Of a stretch of 64,000 nt of DNA, positions 61,891-64,000 are shown in pieces. Origin of the DNA: Tipula vernalis (taxonomy: Eukaryota; Arthropoda; Insecta; Diptera; Tipulidae); NCBI GenBank assembly GCA_958295665.1, contig OY282560.1, forward strand, positions 103,765,930 through 103,829,929, in the 5' to 3' direction. Numbering within the stretch: the first letter of the stretch is position 1; each line of letters starts with the position of its first letter. The position numbers were made by a program, and so were the translations under genes. The notes beneath the pieces are model-generated. The model had not been told where the DNA came from. It saw nothing but the letters and a program-made list of their open reading frames with translations, and searched no databases.

Positions 61891-64000
61891 GGGTCTTTAG
61901 GCCTGCCTTCAAGTCTACAACAAACCAATGAAAGTGAAGCTGGTCCCCCAACTCAGATCGCCAAACCAGAGCAAACCAAAACAAATCGAAACCAAAGCAC
62001 AAATAAAGCTCGTTTCTCAAGACCGACCTGTATTACTAGGAGGAAGACCTGGAAGACCCTTGATAAAGTAAGTAACATCTCGCCTATAAAGACAGAGGGG
62101 CCGAAAAGTCATCGAACCAAAATCGGAAGGCCTTTCAATTGGCGTACTGCGAAAAAGAATCTGATCGCAACGGGAAAGTCCTAAGATTCCTAGGAGAATG
62201 AAGCTACATGCTACCGCTATGAGGCCTTTCAATGAGATCCTCAAGGATCAGCTAGTTGGGAAGGGGCCTTAGCCACCACTTATCTGCAAGCCCTGCCAGA
62301 AAATCCAGGACCTGCTCCAACTTGTCGGGATGTGGCTGGCACGACAAGCTGACTGCATGTGCAGAACAGAAATCTCTGCTGCTATATAAGAAGAGATTCC
62401 CTGTAGGCCGAGAGTCAGGGTGTGTGTTCCGGAGCCAAAAGCTGGCTACAGGTCAGTCGTTATAATTTTAAACAGGAAGTCACTGACTGCACTGGCAAAA
62501 ACTATGCGGTTTCAGTGCAGTCACATTCAAGGTTTACATGAAGGACGCGGACAAGCCAGAGACGCCGAAGTCAAAGGAAGGCGCTACCACTGTGCTTGAA
62601 AGCTCATCTGGGTGCCTTGGAGAAGCGGACAGCCAAACATCATCAAAGAAGCTCTAGAGGACTTCACATCAGGGACGTACTCTGATGGTACTGTGGTGGA
62701 TGAAAGTTTAGAAGTTAGTTTTCCATCACCCTAAGGCAGCATCAGCTGCCCTCTTATTAAAAATTGGGTGAACTGAAGACCTGGATCTTGTGCTCAAGAC
62801 TTCTCGTTATCTTCAGTTCGAAATGAACCCGGCATCTCCAAAACTTACAATCTACAGAAATAGGAGGAAATCCGACTGGGATACCTTTAAAACTATTCTG
62901 GGTACAAAAACTACGCAAAAACTTGATGGCTTAGTGGACGAGCTGTCCAACGCTTTTAATGAAGCGATACTGGGCTCTAGTCCTCTTAGCTGGCCTAGGG
63001 GTAAATCTCGGCGACATTGGTGGTCCAAGGAGATTCAACAAACACGTCAAAAATGCAAGAGACTCTCTAAAAAATCAAGTAAAACAAGAGCCGCTGTAGA
63101 TTGGGACTTCTATAGGGAAGTCCTCAAAACGAAATATCGAAATATGGATTAAGAAGTGCCAAGAACAGATCTTGGAGACAATACTGTGGAAAAATCAGGA
63201 CTATTCGGAGATGTCAAGGCTACCCAAAGTACTATCCACTGGCTCTTCCATACCAAATTATCTTCAATTTTCCCGGTTGTTCTGAGTCTGTGCCTACTAA
63301 GGCAGTAGGTATTATGGCAGGTAGCCTATTAGGTCACTAGACCTTAGACTTGATTGTATTATCCCTGCGGATATTCAACAAACTTCGAATCTAATCATGT
63401 CCTGGTTAGAATTAATTTTTTAAGGCAGCCTAGAACTATGTCACATTCCTAGCAAATGGAAGAAAGTGAAGCTTGTATGCATACCTAAGGTGGGAAAATG
63501 CTCACACTACAGTCCTAAAGACCGTAGACCGATTAGCTTGTCTTCCTTTCTCTTTAAAACACTGGAAAGACAAATAGAAGCTCATATCAGAGGCGTAATT
63601 ATGCCGGAAAAACTGTCACAATCTCAACATGCTCATTGCAAAAGAGACTGCATGATGCTTCATTCTTTTATATATTTCATTGAAACATCTTTCGAGTATA
63701 GAGACTACGCAATGGTAAAATTTTTGTATAAGGAAGGGTCTTTAATAACATATTTCCGGGGCTATACCTCGAGCCCTTTCCAAATGCTAAGAGGAGGGTC
63801 ATAACTGCCAGTTTGGAGGAATCCTCTGACAAAAGATTTGTACGCAGATGCGCAAGGTGGCGTATTGTCCCCCTAACTCATGGAAAATGTCCTACGCATT
63901 TTTTTGTAAAAGGGCCAATGATTGTGGGTTGAATGAAAATCCACACAAAACTGAATTGGTTCTCTTCTCCAGGAAATATAAACTTCCTCAAATCGATTCT
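61891..64000 (+). pseudogene. second LOA-like LINE copy, 5'-truncated, runs off the window
   Basis: Aligns with the first copy from its internal ORF1 (61893 to 57720), with ATGAGGCCTTT at 62218 matching 58075. A deletion of about 0.67 kb in the endonuclease follows. Then 62800-63150 (linker, SRRHWWSKEIQQTRQKCKRL), 63340-63640 (RT: LVCIPKVGKCSHYSPKDRRPISLSSF) and 63900-64000 (KTELVLFSRKYKLPQ-like, matching 60650-60720). RT between 63780 and 63900 is shortened. All frames are broken, and it is more decayed than the first copy. Confidence 0.8.

Overview
This window is AT-rich nuclear DNA from an insect, most likely a fly (Diptera). Evidence: GT-AG introns inside a G-protein alpha gene, Jockey/LOA-type LINEs, BEL/Pao, Ty3/gypsy and copia retrotransposons, a Helitron remnant, a tRNA-derived SINE, and long (TA)n tracts. 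There is no bacterial-style gene organisation. Nearly all coding capacity belongs to transposable elements, most of them broken. The genus cannot be named from sequence alone.

Layout. 1-2450: non-coding DNA with a LINE 3' tail (760-1045) and an inverted-repeat element (1424-1759). 2451-9515: a segment bounded by terminal inverted repeats (CACTCAAAAAA...), filled with degenerate subterminal motifs. It holds an intact 950-residue endonuclease/reverse transcriptase LINE ORF (4594-7455) flanked by (TA)n tracts, an exon-like piece (7995-8124) and a SINE (8414-8795). 9516-13060: nested Jockey and BEL/Pao remnants. 13381-14075: a 159-bp tandem satellite. 16486-18439: a 5'-truncated Jockey copy with an 11-bp target-site duplication. 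18451-25530: non-coding repeats, a gypsy remnant, a foldback element, minisatellites and a MITE. 26071-30859: a LOA-like LINE with both ends and a target-site duplication, but an internally deleted reverse transcriptase.

32044-39569 (minus): the one recognisable host gene, a divergent heterotrimeric G-protein alpha subunit. Three coding exons are joined by phase-compatible splice sites. The 6.4-kb first intron is swollen by a roughly 2.1-2.5 kb tandem duplication. The last exon was not found in the window. 40240-43000 is a large inverted repeat enclosing about 1.3 kb and interrupted by a second SINE copy.

43830-55190: a graveyard of LTR elements (copia, gypsy, BEL/Pao) on both strands, including an LTR end followed by a tRNA-Tyr-type primer binding site. 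It also contains a 0.73-kb LINE-derived non-autonomous element with a 13-bp target-site duplication. 55858-56349: two unidentified exon-like ORFs on opposite strands. 56690-57290: a Helitron helicase remnant. 57310-64000: two head-to-tail decayed LOA-like LINE copies, the second running off the window end.

No functional multi-gene system was found. The best candidates for new biology are the alpha subunit with degenerate switch regions, the exon-like piece inside the TIR segment, and the 5'+3' fused LINE derivative.
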